This document shows positions 45,479-56,015 of a stretch of DNA of 64,000 nt, in pieces. Position numbers and translations under genes: made by a program. Location: positions 1 through 64,000 of the forward strand of contig MU858098.1 in NCBI GenBank assembly GCA_033297075.1. Reading direction: 5' to 3'. Within the stretch, counting starts at the first letter, position 1, and each line of letters opens with the position of its first letter. Under the pieces are notes generated by a model. It did no database searches, was not told the DNA's origin, and saw nothing but the letters and a program-made list of their open reading frames with translations. Origin of the DNA: Rhypophila decipiens. Its lineage: Eukaryota > Ascomycota > Sordariomycetes > Sordariales > Naviculisporaceae.

Positions 45479-46810
45479 TCAACTCCAAGAACAAGAAGAA
45501 ACAACCTCGACCGCATCCTCATGCACAACCTTGAACGTCTCCTTGGCCATGGTTAAACCAACCTCCCAGCGGAGGACATGTCGATGGCGGATGTTGTACG
45601 TCACGAAATCAGGGTAGAGCTTCTTTCTCCCGTTCCCGCCGGGGTTTTTCCCTTGGTATCTCATCTCCCTGGGGCTCACTCGCCAGTCGATCAGGGCACC
45701 AATGTCCATCATTTGTGGGATTGGCTCGCCACCTTCTTCCTCCGCGCGGTTGGAGCAGTCTGGGAGGACCGGGGCTCTGGAGAGGTGGTTCGAGTCCGAG
45801 TCTGACGAGCCGTCACGTTCGGGGTCCCAGCGGAGAGAGAGCTCGCCAAAGGTGTCTTCGTGGACTGGGTGCTGCCTCTCGCCGGGCACGCTTACTTGGG
45901 TGGTGGCTTTGAGCTTGATTTTCAGAGAGGTGAGATGGAAGGGGTGGCCTGGGTTTGGGATCATGTTGTTGAGTATGTTTGGCGGCTCGTTGACTTCTTC
46001 TGGCCCGAGAGAGACTATCCTTGCCAAAAAGGGGATCGGGTTGATGGAGTCGAGCTGGATTATGGTGGGGTAGTTGATTTGTATGTTGAAGAGGCAGCAG
46101 GGCGGCGGGGAGGAACTGGAGAAGAGCTTCTTGAAGAATGATTCTTTGGGCTGGGGGAGCAGAGCAGCTGGGGACGGAGGCGAGGCTAGTCGCTCGGATC
46201 TTAGCAGCCGACGGCGTTCGAAATGTTTAAAGTTGGAGTCGATTATCGGTGGCGAAGGGGCTGGTCGGACCTCGACGAAGGTGGAGGTTATCATTGACGG
46301 GCCCTTGTCACGGTGGCCGTGGCGCTCTTCAAAGATCTCGGCTACCAGCTGGTAGGCGACGAGCGCGGGACAGCCTGTTTCGTAAGGGTTGCCGAAACTG
46401 AAGGGGAGGTCGTGGGTCGCCGTGTGTTCTGGGCTGAGGGGGAGGTAGGAAGCTTCGTATTGGTCTCTGGTGAGTCCTTGGATGGGACCAGGGTTGAGCG
46501 GGAGCGGAATGGCAAACGGCCACGAGACCGGTTCTTGATCGGGTCCGGGAGGGATATGAACGGGTCCGTCGTGCAAGATGAACTCGTCCTGGAAGAGTCT
46601 GAGATCCCAGTTCCTTTCAGCAGTCTGGTGATGGCGTCTGCGGTCACCCTCGACGTGGATCTTGGTGCCGCCGAACACCTTGACGTTGACGATGCTGCGG
46701 GGAGAGATGAGTCCGGCGAATCCGGATCTCCTTGCCACAGTGCCGGTTACGACGTCGCCGGAAAAGTAGGATGGTGAATCGAGTATGAGCTCGAATGATG
46801 GCTTGGCCAT
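45479..46810 (-). CDS. arrestin-like protein (alpha-arrestin fold)
   Basis: From MAKPSFELILDSP, 443 residues with an arrestin N-terminal domain: FELILDSPSYFSGDVVTGTV, then VNVKVFGGTKIHVE, a VHIPPGPDQ-type hairpin and SWPFAIPLPL. The C-terminal half has further beta-strands (LTSLKIKLKATTQV) and an RWEVGLTMAKETFKV end. Fungal alpha-arrestins link membrane cargo to ubiquitin ligases. I see no clear PPxY motif, so this may be one of the smaller arrestin-like proteins of unknown partner. The open frame extends upstream to 47080, and ATGs at 46846-46840 could also be used. I chose 46810 because the fold begins directly after it. Confidence 0.7.
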   Translation of the reverse strand: MAKPSFELILDSPSYFSGDVVTGTVARRSGFAGLISPRSIVNVKVFGGTKIHVEGDRRRHHQTAERNWDLRLFQDEFILHDGPVHIPPGPDQEPVSWPFAIPLPLNPGPIQGLTRDQYEASYLPLSPEHTATHDLPFSFGNPYETGCPALVAYQLVAEIFEERHGHRDKGPSMITSTFVEVRPAPSPPIIDSNFKHFERRRLLRSERLASPPSPAALLPQPKESFFKKLFSSSSPPPCCLFNIQINYPTIIQLDSINPIPFLARIVSLGPEEVNEPPNILNNMIPNPGHPFHLTSLKIKLKATTQVSVPGERQHPVHEDTFGELSLRWDPERDGSSDSDSNHLSRAPVLPDCSNRAEEEGGEPIPQMMDIGALIDWRVSPREMRYQGKNPGGNGRKKLYPDFVTYNIRHRHVLRWEVGLTMAKETFKVVHEDAVEVVSSCSWS

Positions 46811-48203
46811 TGTGTTGGCCTCGGGCTGACCTTCGAACATCATCATGGTTAATGGATTTCTCAGCTTGCACATCCAGGCGTTATTGTTGTTGTTTTTGTG
46901 GTGTGATGTGAGGAGCGGGGTTTCGATGACGGTCTGATTTTGCAACTGGACTGAATGGCACAACGGGCGGGGGAATCCAACATATGAGAGAAGAAGTAAT
47001 ATAAAGCCATGGAAAAGGTTTGACCGCAATGACACGCCCTTGGGCCCAGGGCTGTGTAAGTATAAGGCGTGGCCAAGCAATAGAAAGCAGACCGTCTGGT
47101 TGGTTGCCTCAATCCAAAATGGTGCTTTGGGAAATTGATGTCTGAATTTTCTCTTGGCGATTTGTTCTTTTGGGCTTACCTCAGGGTTGTATCCAGCCCC
47201 CGGAGCAAGGAAGGGCAGCTATTGATTGGTAAGAAGTCCGAAGGGGGCGGCACGTGATTCGTATGATTTGGTATATCGGATTTGGTGCGACCACACGATG
47301 ATAAAACTAGAAATCTATCCTAACTTGAAGTGGTCTCTATTTTCATATCAAGGGTCTGAACTTGGGCGGTAAAAGAGAATCGGAATCTCAGACGCGGCGT
47401 TCCGAGAATGTTGCCAAGTGTGAAGTTCGAACTGCTCCCAAAAGGGGTTAGTTAGACCAAGGAATAGGGGGCTTGGCATCGTCACCCTTCCAACAAGACC
47501 AATGTCAACAAACCACATGCAGGTGCACCGGAAACCATCGAAGACACTCCATATTGTCAAAGATTTCAGTTCTTTCTTTCCAACGTCAGAAAATCTTGTT
47601 GCGCAAGGACCTGGTGATTGAAAGCTCTTAGATCGGTGTAACAGCACTGCCTCGACCACTTCCCACTTGAATGGCTTTTTGGCGCCAGCGGATGAGACTT
47701 TGGGGCAGTGTTTCTTACACTAATGCGTACTATGACTAGTACATACACAAGAGCTCTGCATATTTGACACCCCACATTGCTTGCCGCCAAAGCGAATCAT
47801 ATATGTTGAGTATACTTGGAATTGGTCATCACCAGTCGTTACGAGTACAGGAGATCTTTCTGTTTACATAGTGAAATATTGAAACGAGCAAATATCAAAG
47901 GAATAGAGAAAAAGAAACTTGTAATGTGTTGGGACTTGAGTCCGACGTATCTATCTTTGTATCTAAAGTTGGTATCTCCCCAGCGCCTCTAAATGTTGTT
48001 TTTTATGTACATCTGGACTTTAAATCTCTTAAAAAATGTGTAACCTATATAAGATTCCCAAATAATCCTACCCAAAGTAAGCCACTGCTACCGGTAGTCT
48101 TGGGCTCTTGGCATTCTCCGGACTTAATCGGCCCAAGCCATCAATGAAGCTTCGGGCAAAGATCAGTCAAATGTTACAAGATGGAATGTGTACTACCAGA
48201 GTA
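46811..48203. other. intergenic region
   Basis: 1.4 kb holding the arrestin-like gene's promoter and 3' flank of the LPMO gene. Only short frames; no other feature seen. Confidence 0.4.
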
Positions 48204-49298
48204 TCACTTCCTCTTGGTGATGACACCACTGCTGCACACCGTACCAGGGGCAAGCAGCTGGGGAATAGCAACCCCGTGATCACAGACCCCATAGTATTGT
48301 GTGCCAGTGCAGACTATTGCGCCCTCGGCAGAGCAGCTTGTTGTATTTTCTGTGTTTACTTTACTTGGCGAGTCAGCGGCAGTCTCGGGCGTTTGTGGCG
48401 GAGCAGAAGCAGAACCCGCGGATGAAGGAGAAGGAGAAGCGGGAGTAGTATTCGCAGCCGAGGGGATATCAAGTGTGCTTGTAGAAACAAAAGGACCACC
48501 GGTGTTGCTCTCATTGTTGTTGTCATTACCTACCTCAAAAGTCGGGATTCCACCGGCCTGGGCGCAAGAACCCTCAGTGCCAGCATGTGGCTGCTCCAAA
48601 ACCTTGCCGTATTTCCCTGGGTTGGGGATGTTCAGGACGCCCTCGGGACCAGTGGTGCACTGGCCGGGGATGTTGGCGGCGAACATGGCCGGCAGGGCGT
48701 CATAGAAGGCAGAGTCCTCAGTACCGCCGGTGATGGTGACGGGGGCGCAGTTTTGGTACATCTCCCTGTTGCCCATCTTGTTGAACCAAGACCAGGAGAA
48801 GGTTGCGTTTCCGTTCTTGAGGCCTTTAGGGATGGGGACCTGGAAAGTGCGCATGCACTCTGTGCCGGAATCGTTACCGCAGTGAGGGCCATCTGCCCGG
48901 CCGTCTGGGTCGGGGCTACCTGCCGGAAGGTTGCCGGCCGCCGAGGCTGGACATCCGCCAATCAGCGTGTAAATGGCCTTCCATTTTGCCGGGTCGGTGG
49001 CGGAGCCTGGGTAGTCGTAGGTTATTGAGAACTGGCACGAGCCGCCTCCATGGACGGCCAGGCCGGTGAAGGAGACTGGGGTGGAAGATCCGGCCGTGAG
49101 GGTGGTGACCGAGTTGACAGTCGTCGCGCCATGGCAGGGGAAAGGATTGGCATCACCAAGAGGGCCAACTTGGAGGAGAGGTGAGCCACTGTTCAGGTTG
49201 AAGGACGTTGGGGTGTTCATGACGATATGTCCTGACGCGAGTTGGGACAGAATCCCAGCGGCGATGGAAGCCGTGATGAAAATGCTGTGGCCTGTCAT
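48204..49298 (-). CDS. AA11-type lytic polysaccharide monooxygenase with C-terminal Cys domain
   Basis: An intronless gene of 364 residues. A signal peptide ends before His24, so the mature enzyme starts with the His brace (HIVMNTP). The second copper ligand is His83 in AVHGGGSCQ, a signature of AA11, and the probable axial Tyr is in MGNREMYQNCA. Paired cysteines (PFPCHG, GGCPAS, HCGNDSGTEC) fit AA11 disulfides. A Ser/Pro/Thr-rich linker leads to a short Cys-rich domain (SCSAEGAIVC...YGVCDHG...GTVC) like the X278-type module found on AA11 enzymes. AA11 enzymes oxidatively cleave chitin with copper and O2 or H2O2, so a secreted role on chitin is inferred. No link to the polyketide cluster is suggested. 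Confidence 0.85.
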   Translation of the reverse strand: MTGHSIFITASIAAGILSQLASGHIVMNTPTSFNLNSGSPLLQVGPLGDANPFPCHGATTVNSVTTLTAGSSTPVSFTGLAVHGGGSCQFSITYDYPGSATDPAKWKAIYTLIGGCPASAAGNLPAGSPDPDGRADGPHCGNDSGTECMRTFQVPIPKGLKNGNATFSWSWFNKMGNREMYQNCAPVTITGGTEDSAFYDALPAMFAANIPGQCTTGPEGVLNIPNPGKYGKVLEQPHAGTEGSCAQAGGIPTFEVGNDNNNESNTGGPFVSTSTLDIPSAANTTPASPSPSSAGSASAPPQTPETAADSPSKVNTENTTSCSAEGAIVCTGTQYYGVCDHGVAIPQLLAPGTVCSSGVITKRK

Positions 49299-51268
49299 TT
49301 TGGCAATCTAAGTCGAGTTGTCTTTTCGTGTATTTCGTAGCATAAGAATAGCAGAGCTGCCGTTCTATCTCCCTTGCCGAGGCCATCCTCGAGGGATATC
49401 ATCGATCTATATATATCAGCCCGGCGATGCTGAAACTCACCGTGGCAGTCAAACAAGGCACAATGGATTGATCTTCTGATGCAGGTACCTGAGCTTCTCA
49501 AAGAGACATGAACAAAAAAGAGGGCCGAAGCCCCTGTGCCGTCCCGACTTGGCACATGTGGTTCCCTCGGGCCCAAAACGAGAAGAAAAAGACACTGTCT
49601 TCCTTATTCTTTCTTTTTCCTTTCGAGACGGAGCATCCCGTGGCAGACTGTTCATCTTTGAGACTAGCAACCCGCTTAGACTTGATCTGCCTTGACTGTT
49701 AGACTACTATCTTTGGAGATGATTCAAAGACTCTGGAAAAGACAGGCATACTTGGCGTTCAACCTGAATCTCCTCGAGATGCAAGAGTAAGACTGGTGCT
49801 TTCTCGGAATTGGTCACTTGCCATCCTCGGTCAAAGAGGACATGGAGCACAACTCACCTCGGGGCGGGTACCGGTGATAGAGGTACAAGCTAACATGACG
49901 CAGAAAGAGGCCATCACCGCTTCTGCCCCAATCTCCGGTCAAAACCTTTTCCGTCCCTGATGACTGATTTGTTCAGTCTTTGGGACGGCATGTAGTCAAA
50001 GAATATCACGTCATAATATCCACACCTGTTTACATCTGTACCGCAAGGGCTACTTCCCCATTTGGCATCTCGCTCTCAAGGACTGCGAGCGTTGCTCAAG
50101 GAGCCTGATATATATGCAGGCACTACTCTGATTGGAATAGAGGCCTTGACTAGCTAGAATAAACGCCTTGATTGGCTAGAATAAATACCTTGACTGGACT
50201 TAATAAATACCTTGACTAGACTAAATAAGAGGCCTAGACAGGCTGGAATAAATGCCTTAACTAGTTGGAATCAATGCCTTGAGAAATTGAAATGGGACTG
50301 GTGCCTGTATACGAGTGTAGTGGTGGGAGCCACAGTCTTGAGGATCAGCGGCGTGCTGGTACCCGGAGCGAAGTGGCGTATCGAAAGAGGAATCGTCCTT
50401 CCTCCGATCCGGAATATGTTACGGTGTGAGAAACCGGAGCAGATGATATCGGCGAGCGAAGAGCTCAGGTGAGTGGTGACAATCATATTTTGTATCGCAT
50501 CCTACGTGCTGGTTGGAGGCTTCCATAGGTATACCAACTCGCGGGAGAATGAGATAAGAGCCCATCGTACCAGTATGAACGGAACATCCTGCCAGGTTGG
50601 GGATCTTTCAGAGTACAATCACACTTTCGAGTACGTCATGAGATCCCAGGTCCGCTCAGCTGTGTACGTGCCATTTTGGGAAAGAATTGAATCCCATGTC
50701 CACGACTCGGCCGGAACCACATATTTGAGGAAGCATTATGAACGTAAAGGCTCACCAGTGAATGGTTGCCTCGCGGGATGATGTGCGCCTTGAGATGTTT
50801 GGTAACAATAACAATCGCTTGCAAGCAGAAAGGTGGTGGAATGAAGTCTTCTTCAAAACTTTCAAGTACTTGATAGCGCCGAGATCAAGCACATCAGCAA
50901 AGTCAGTGAGGTCACAGGGGAAAGGTAAGGTGAATGTGCCAAGCCCTAAACCCAGCAAGGATTCCAAGCCTCCACACAGCGAATTTAGCGTTCAGGCACG
51001 GGGAATCTCCCCACTTCTTGTGCCTTTGTTCCATCCTCGAACCTCACAGTGGGGCTCCCGCCTTCGCACGCGGGAGCTAAAGTCTCCCTCTTTCTGGAAC
51101 TCCGACTCTCCCCCTCCAGACATCTTTAACCTGCGCTTTACCTTGCTTCTTCTTGAATTTCTTGAACGTCGAGCACGTAAAGCAGAATTAAGCAACATCC
51201 TTTCTAGCCTCGCTATTGCTATTTACCGTATAGTACTCGACAGAGAACTCCCCGCGCAAAACGACAAG
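49299..51268. other. intergenic region containing a minisatellite/MITE-like element
   Basis: Includes the LPMO promoter, the repeat at 50117-50330 and the 5' region of the RGG-protein gene. The RGG frame is open upstream to 50762, but that part lacks the composition of the protein and is probably untranslated. Confidence 0.5.
50117..50330. repeat. dispersed minisatellite flanked by inverted ends, copy B
   Basis: Begins CAGGCACTACTCTG and contains about six 22-23-bp units of the form CTTGACTAGCTAGAATAAA. It ends GACTGGTGCCTGTATACGAG, whose GTGCCTG pairs with the opening CAGGCAC. It belongs to the same family as 54443-54753 and 60477-60699. Confidence 0.75.
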
Positions 51269-52585
51269 ATGGATTTGAACGACCAGTTCGGCGGTCGCAC
51301 TGACGACGACCTCTTTGCCGACGACTATGAGCCCATCCCCGAACACCAACAAGAGATCATCAGCGTCCCGGTTCCCGTCCCCGATCCGACGCCAATCCAA
51401 GATGTCAGCTCATACACTGCTGCCTCCACAGCACCATCAGCGCCCTTCTCGTCACAACCACCACAGGCGCCCAAATCGCAGCTAGCCAACTCGCGACACA
51501 ACAAGCCCCCGCGCGGCCCTTCCTCTCACCACAACAACAACAACAACAAGCAGCACAACAACAGACCGAACAATGCCGCCCCAGCAAGCGAGACTCCAAC
51601 GATCCCGCCAACCTCAACCTCCCCGCCACCACCGACAGCCCCCAAAGAACCAGCCGCAGCCCGCGAGCCCGGCGCAGTCGGCAGAAACACTGCCTCGGTC
51701 AACTCCGAATCCCGCATCGGATCGGGCGTCAACCCGCGCAAAAAGCCGACAGAGGAGGAACTCATCGCCAAGATGGAAAAGATGCGCATCCTCAACGAGG
51801 AAAAGACGCGCAAGTTTGAAAAGGCCCAGCGCGACGAGGTCGAGCACGCAGCTGCTTATGCTAGGGGTATGGAGGAGGCCCGTCGTCGCAAGGCAGAAGA
51901 GGACAAGAGACGCAAGGCCGAGGAGGAAAAGACCAAGCGTCTTGATGATGAGCGGGCCAAGAACCGGGAGCGGAAGCTTGCTGCTATGGGCATGAAGGAG
52001 GGTGGTTGGGATGAGGGCAAGGATGAGCGGCTTGCTGAGGAGGAGCGGACACGGTTTAGGGGGGCTAATGGTTGGGTGAGGGGATTTAGGTCTGGTGGTG
52101 GGCTTGGTGCCAGTCGGTATGCTGATGGTAATGGTAGTGGCAATGGGGAGGATCGATTTGGTGCCGGCGGTGATGACAGAGGTGGGTACAGAGGTCGCGG
52201 CGGTGGACGTGGTGGACGAGGCCGTGGTGGAGGAAGAGGCGGACATCATCGCGCATTGTTTGACGCCACTGATGGTGAGGATCGGGATCGGGATCGGGCT
52301 CATGATGGCGCCAGTGGCGGTAGTTATTCTGATGTCCAAAGCAAGGGCAACAACCGGACCAAGGAGGCCGACAAGCCACCTCTTGCACCCGAAGAATTCC
52401 CTGCCTTGCCGGGATCCGTCCCCGGAAGCAAGAATACCGAGCCAACAACAACAAAGATCGACACGAAGACCCCCGCCGCAGCAGGCACATGGGCGAAGCA
52501 AGCAGTCTTCTCACCCCTCTCGCCTCTTGGTAAGTGGGATGACGAGGTCGCAGCGCAGGACGACAAGAAGGAGGGCAAAACATAG
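51269..52585 (+). CDS. RGG-rich, low-complexity probable RNA-binding protein
   Basis: 438 residues from MDLNDQFGGRTDDD. An acidic N-terminus is followed by a Pro/Gln/Asn-rich disordered region with an Asn run, then a long charged helix or coiled coil (about 165-260) rich in Glu, Lys and Arg (EELIAKMEKMRILNEEK, RKAEEDKRRKAEEE). An RGG box (GGYRGRGGGRGGRG) follows, then a tail ending PPLAPEEFPALPG...TWAKQAVFSPLSPLGKWDDE. The architecture suggests an RNA or ribosome-associated protein; I do not recognise a named orthologue. The stop is a TAG at 52583-52585. Downstream the same frame stays open for 89 further codons within a tandem repeat, so the natural C-terminus is uncertain. The ATG at 51269 starts the conserved-looking acidic segment. 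Confidence 0.7.
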   Translation: MDLNDQFGGRTDDDLFADDYEPIPEHQQEIISVPVPVPDPTPIQDVSSYTAASTAPSAPFSSQPPQAPKSQLANSRHNKPPRGPSSHHNNNNNKQHNNRPNNAAPASETPTIPPTSTSPPPPTAPKEPAAAREPGAVGRNTASVNSESRIGSGVNPRKKPTEEELIAKMEKMRILNEEKTRKFEKAQRDEVEHAAAYARGMEEARRRKAEEDKRRKAEEEKTKRLDDERAKNRERKLAAMGMKEGGWDEGKDERLAEEERTRFRGANGWVRGFRSGGGLGASRYADGNGSGNGEDRFGAGGDDRGGYRGRGGGRGGRGRGGGRGGHHRALFDATDGEDRDRDRAHDGASGGSYSDVQSKGNNRTKEADKPPLAPEEFPALPGSVPGSKNTEPTTTKIDTKTPAAAGTWAKQAVFSPLSPLGKWDDEVAAQDDKKEGKT

Positions 52586-52850
52586 GAAGCTTCGCTCTCT
52601 GGATCGGCTCCTCGGGCTGCTGCAGCCCATGTTGCAAACATGAGCTTCAAGAGGCGCGATATCGTTGAGAAGGTGGTCTATCCGACTGAGAGTAGCTACA
52701 ACCAACAAAAGGACGACAAGAAGGAGGGCAAAACAGAGGAAGCTTTTCACTCTGGATTGTCTCCTCGGGAAGCTGCAGCGTTCATGAGCTTCACGAGGCG
52801 CGATATCGGTGAGGCGGTAGTCTATCCGACTGAGAGTAAACCAACAAAAC
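52559..52850. repeat. 153-bp direct tandem repeat across the RGG gene's stop codon
   Basis: The block starting GACGACAAGAAGGAGGGCAAA recurs 153 bp (51 codons) downstream. Copy 1 (from about 52559) reads ACA-TAG-GAA and ends the protein. Copy 2 (from about 52712) reads ACA-GAG-GAA and stays open to a TGA at 52853. The remainder of each unit encodes a similar M-SF-RRDI-E-VVYPTES segment. Confidence 0.8.
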
Positions 52851-53209
52851 CTTGAATGAGTATGGGATGGGACAGGAACATGACACGTTGATAATGACAG
52901 GAAAAGAAATCACAACGGATAATGTATAGCAAGTCAGTCTAGTGACTACTGGTAGTACGTATTACAGGCAGCATTCTTTGGAGGCGGAAAAAGGGATACC
53001 CCATTATGTATTTGTATGATGAAAGCAGCACCTACGCCTTGCCTGATATTTGCATCTGAATCGCCCCGCGGTATTTTGCTTCATGCGTGAAAAGACCCAA
53101 CCATAGCCCCGTAACTCCAGCCCATGTAGCCTACCCAGGTTCCCAGTTAACGCCTAAACACCTTTTACCATGCTATCGAACCTTTTGAGAAAGAGACCGT
53201 CGCCCATAG

Positions 53210-54125
53210 TTACCATCCCCCACGACGTCCTCCGCGACCACCACGACCACCATGGTAACCGCCACGCGGTCCACGACCACCGTAACCTCCACCGCCCGGA
53301 CCTGTGGGGACACCGCCCATCTCCTCCTCGTTAACACTGGACATCTGCATGGGCCGACGCTGATGCCTCATCTCCTTGGGGAAGGACTCGTACGTCTTGC
53401 GCATCTGGGCGTATCCGAGATGCATCTTGCCAAAGAAGTGATCGGCCAAACGTCGATCGTTGTCGAGGCGAGATAAATACGCCCCGCATACGTCGCAAAC
53501 TTGAAGCTTCTGGTGACCTGATGGGCCTGACGTGTCGTAGAGGGACTTGAGTTCGCGCTCCTTCTCGGCCTTTTGGGCCTGCATTTGCTTAACCTTGAAA
53601 AAATCGTCATAGGCGCGGCCGACGTCACCGAGCTGGAAGGCGAGGATCTGGACTTCGACGGTTCCGCAGGCTATCGACTCGTTCAGGTCGGATATTTGCT
53701 TGAGGAGCTCGTTTGTCTGTCGGATCTCTTCGGGGGTCTTTTCGAGGCGGCGCTGGGCCGCCGAGATGCGCCGGTCGCAGTCGTCGATGTACTTGGCTAG
53801 GTCGCGCATGTAGTCGTAGTCGAATCCTGTCTTTTTCTTCTCGGAATCGGAGAGGGCTTCGTACTCTGCCTTGAGGGCCTCGGAGTGGACTTTTGAGCAG
53901 GGCCCGAGGTCCTGCTTGGTGTTGGTGAAGAGATCGTGGGGGCAGTTGCCGGCGATGTAGGAGCGGCAGGCTTTTGGGTCCGTGAGGGAAATCTGGGAAT
54001 TTGATCGGGCAATGCCGCCGCCCATTAACTGCTCTGTAGATGTGTTAGCCATGGGGACGGGGACTCTGGGACAATCAGAACTGGAAGGGCGACTTACCCA
54101 GCAGCTTGCGCTGTTCCGCCGCCAT
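53210..54125 (-). CDS. LUC7: Luc7-family U1 snRNP splicing factor
   Basis: Exon 1 (54098-54125) encodes MAAEQRKLLE; after a phase-1 intron, exon 2 (53210-54033) brings the total to 283 residues, a usual Luc7 size. The N-terminal EQLMG and the first zinc finger (CRSYIAGNCPHDLF...CSKVH, CCCH type) are followed by a coiled coil (about 90-185). The second finger is C2H2 (CDVCGAYLSRLDNDRRLADHFFGKMHLGY). The C-terminus is a Gly/Arg-rich tail (GGRGPRGGYHGGRGG). Luc7 is part of U1 snRNP and helps choose 5' splice sites in the nucleus. The 10-codon first exon is short but matches the family's conserved N-terminus. Confidence 0.9.
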
Positions 54126-54442
54126 CGTGATTTTTGCAAGTCCGGTTAGATGCGCCCGGATGGGTGTATAAAGCTTTCTGAGTGCCGTGAGATGGTGCGT
54201 GTTGTGTTGTGGTGGTGGTAAAAATCGCGAGTCGAATCGGCAGAAAGTATTTGAGAATGAAATCACTTGCATCGTCCCTCCCAATTGGTGAAGGGTCAGC
54301 TGTGCTGCAGCCTGCAAGCAAACGGTATCTCCCCGGTAGTGTACAGTACTGTACCCACTCACCCCACAGCACCTTTTTGTACAGTATGTACAGGGGGCCG
54401 TACAGCTCGGGGGGGGGTTGTCATCAGTGACATTCCAGCCCA

Positions 54443-54753
54443 GAGGTATTTATTCGAGCCCATTAATCATAAGGCATTTGATTTAACCAGTCAAGACATT
54501 TATTCCAGCTAGTCAAGGCATTTATTCGAGCCAGTCAAACCATTTATTCGAACTAGTTAAGGCATTTCTTCCAGCAAGTTAAGGCTTTTTGTCTAATCTA
54601 GTTAAGGTATTTACTCCAACAAGCCAAGGTATTTATTCTAGCTCGTCAAGGCTCTCATCTAGTCCAGTGACTCCAGTCAAAGCATTTATTCGAGGCAGTT
54701 AAGGGCATCCATTCCACAAGAACAGTGCCTATATATAAGAAGACTGGTACCTG
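54443..54753. repeat. dispersed minisatellite, copy C (opposite orientation, longest)
   Basis: About ten 22-23-bp units of the form AGTCAAGGCATTTATTCGAGCC, that is the reverse complement of the units at 50.1 and 60.5 kb. It ends GTGCCTATATATAAGAAGACTGGTACCTG (54725-54753), which is nearly the reverse complement of the left end of the copy at 60477. The other end has no recognisable terminal repeat. Confidence 0.75.
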
Positions 54754-55469
54754 AATACGGAAGTAGAATATTAAGCCCCTAGGTATATGATCAGTCGTTC
54801 GCTGAGAAACTGCTCATCGATGTCTTCCCAGCCTCCTCGGGTCCGGAAGCAAGATACACAGCCAGGGATATCAGCGGCAGTCAAGGGCCACATAATCGGA
54901 ACTCTGCAATGTTCCGGCGATACCTTCTTGTGTGCCTGTCGGGGGTTATCAAGTCCACGCTGTTTATCAGGTCTCCTGAACTCCCTTCGTCACCGGCTTT
55001 GGTCTCTGGATGCGGTCCACTGCTCCCGCCCTTTCGAGGTCTACGCCACCATGGCTAACACATCTCTCGGGCAGTCAATTAGTTGGTGGTGGTATTAGCC
55101 GCTCGAATACCAGGAGATCTCTGATACTGAGGCTTTTGTTTTTGTGGGCTTTTTTCTCCTTTCTCAGCTCTCTCTTAGACAACTTTGTTGTTTGACCGGA
55201 GCAACCTGTTCAATGAAACAAGCAGATATCACGAAATCTATCTGAATTGTTCCGTTCTTGTCAAATAGGGGGAATATCCAGGCGCGAGAGAGCATCCGCC
55301 GACCAAATACGATGGGATATGTTGCGAGTATTCTTGCAACACCGTTCTCGAATTGGATTCGGGCACAATACAAGCTGCGAAGAAAAAAAAGAAGAATCCA
55401 ATGGATGGGTTAGTCAAGAACAGCCGAGTTTGAACAGAGACCAGAACAGTAACAGATGTAAAACGATAT
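54754..55469. other. intergenic region with a partial copy of the Luc7 gene start
   Basis: No intact gene is supported. Around 55050-55115 the plus strand reads ATGGCTAACACATCTC, then GGGCAGTCAATTAGTTGGTGG and CCGCTCGAATACC. This resembles the Luc7 segment at about 54003-54052 on the minus strand (ATGGCTAACACATCTACAGAGCAG...CGATCAAATTCC). It looks like a small, diverged duplicate of the Luc7 intron-exon junction. Confidence 0.4.
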
Positions 55470-55517
55470 AATCCCTACCCAATTTGAACGGATAACCTTT
55501 GGATTGCTAGTCCAATA
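55470..55517 (-). pseudogene. truncated tRNA (anticodon arm and T-arm only)
   Basis: On the minus strand an anticodon arm TTGGA-CTAGCAA-TCCAA (apparent anticodon AGC) is followed by AGGTT and a T-arm ATCCG-TTCAAAT-TGGGT. The 17 bases AAAGGTTATCCGTTCAA are identical to the tRNA-Trp 115-130 bp away. No D-arm or A box lies upstream, so it is a 3' fragment. Confidence 0.55.
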
Positions 55518-55600
55518 TGGACTTGAAACTGGACTTGGATGCGGCATACACACTACGAGCCAAAAAGAGGTGAAACCAAGTCAACAAAACACCAAAAATA

Positions 55601-55672
55601 TGAGCCACACCCGATTTGAACGGATAACCTTTCGATCTGGAGTCGAACGCGCTACCGTTGCGCCAGCAGCCC
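55601..55672 (-). tRNA. tRNA-Trp (anticodon CCA), without intron
   Basis: 72 nt fold as a full cloverleaf: acceptor GGGCTGC with GTGGCTC (seven pairs, three of them wobble), D-stem GCGC/GCGC, anticodon arm TTCGA-CTCCAGA-TCGAA giving CCA for Trp, variable loop AGGTT, T-arm ATCCG-TTCAAAT-CGGGT, discriminator A. The weak acceptor stem and non-consensus B box could mean reduced function, or a mitochondrial-derived copy, because organellar tRNAs often look like this. A nuclear intron-less tRNA-Trp would be unusual in this group. Confidence 0.7.
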
Positions 55673-56015
55673 CACTTATTAAATCCGTACTCAACAGTGC
55701 GGGATTCGTTGGGAGAGTTCTCAGTTAGCCGTCCTATATCAGGAAAAGCTGCTCGGTGTTGTCTGTTTTGGCCCCTGAAAATGTGGGGTCTGGTTGTGGG
55801 GTCTGGTTGTGGGGTCGGGGTTTGGCACCCCACTTGTCGCGCCCCACTTATCACGCCCAGCCGTTGACCCTTGCGGCCGGCACCTGGTGTTGATTGACAC
55901 TTTTGACAGACAACGGGACGGAAACGAATCAGCCTGTCACAGCATCTTCACTTCGCAGGTAGTGGAAAAGGTATATCATCTATATCAATGGACTGTCCGC
56001 CGTGAGAGGGCAAAA

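Noticed and set aside
50762..51268. 5' extension of the RGG-protein frame
   Set aside because: The composition changes sharply at 51269 and the upstream part overlaps the repeat-rich intergenic DNA; it is open by chance.
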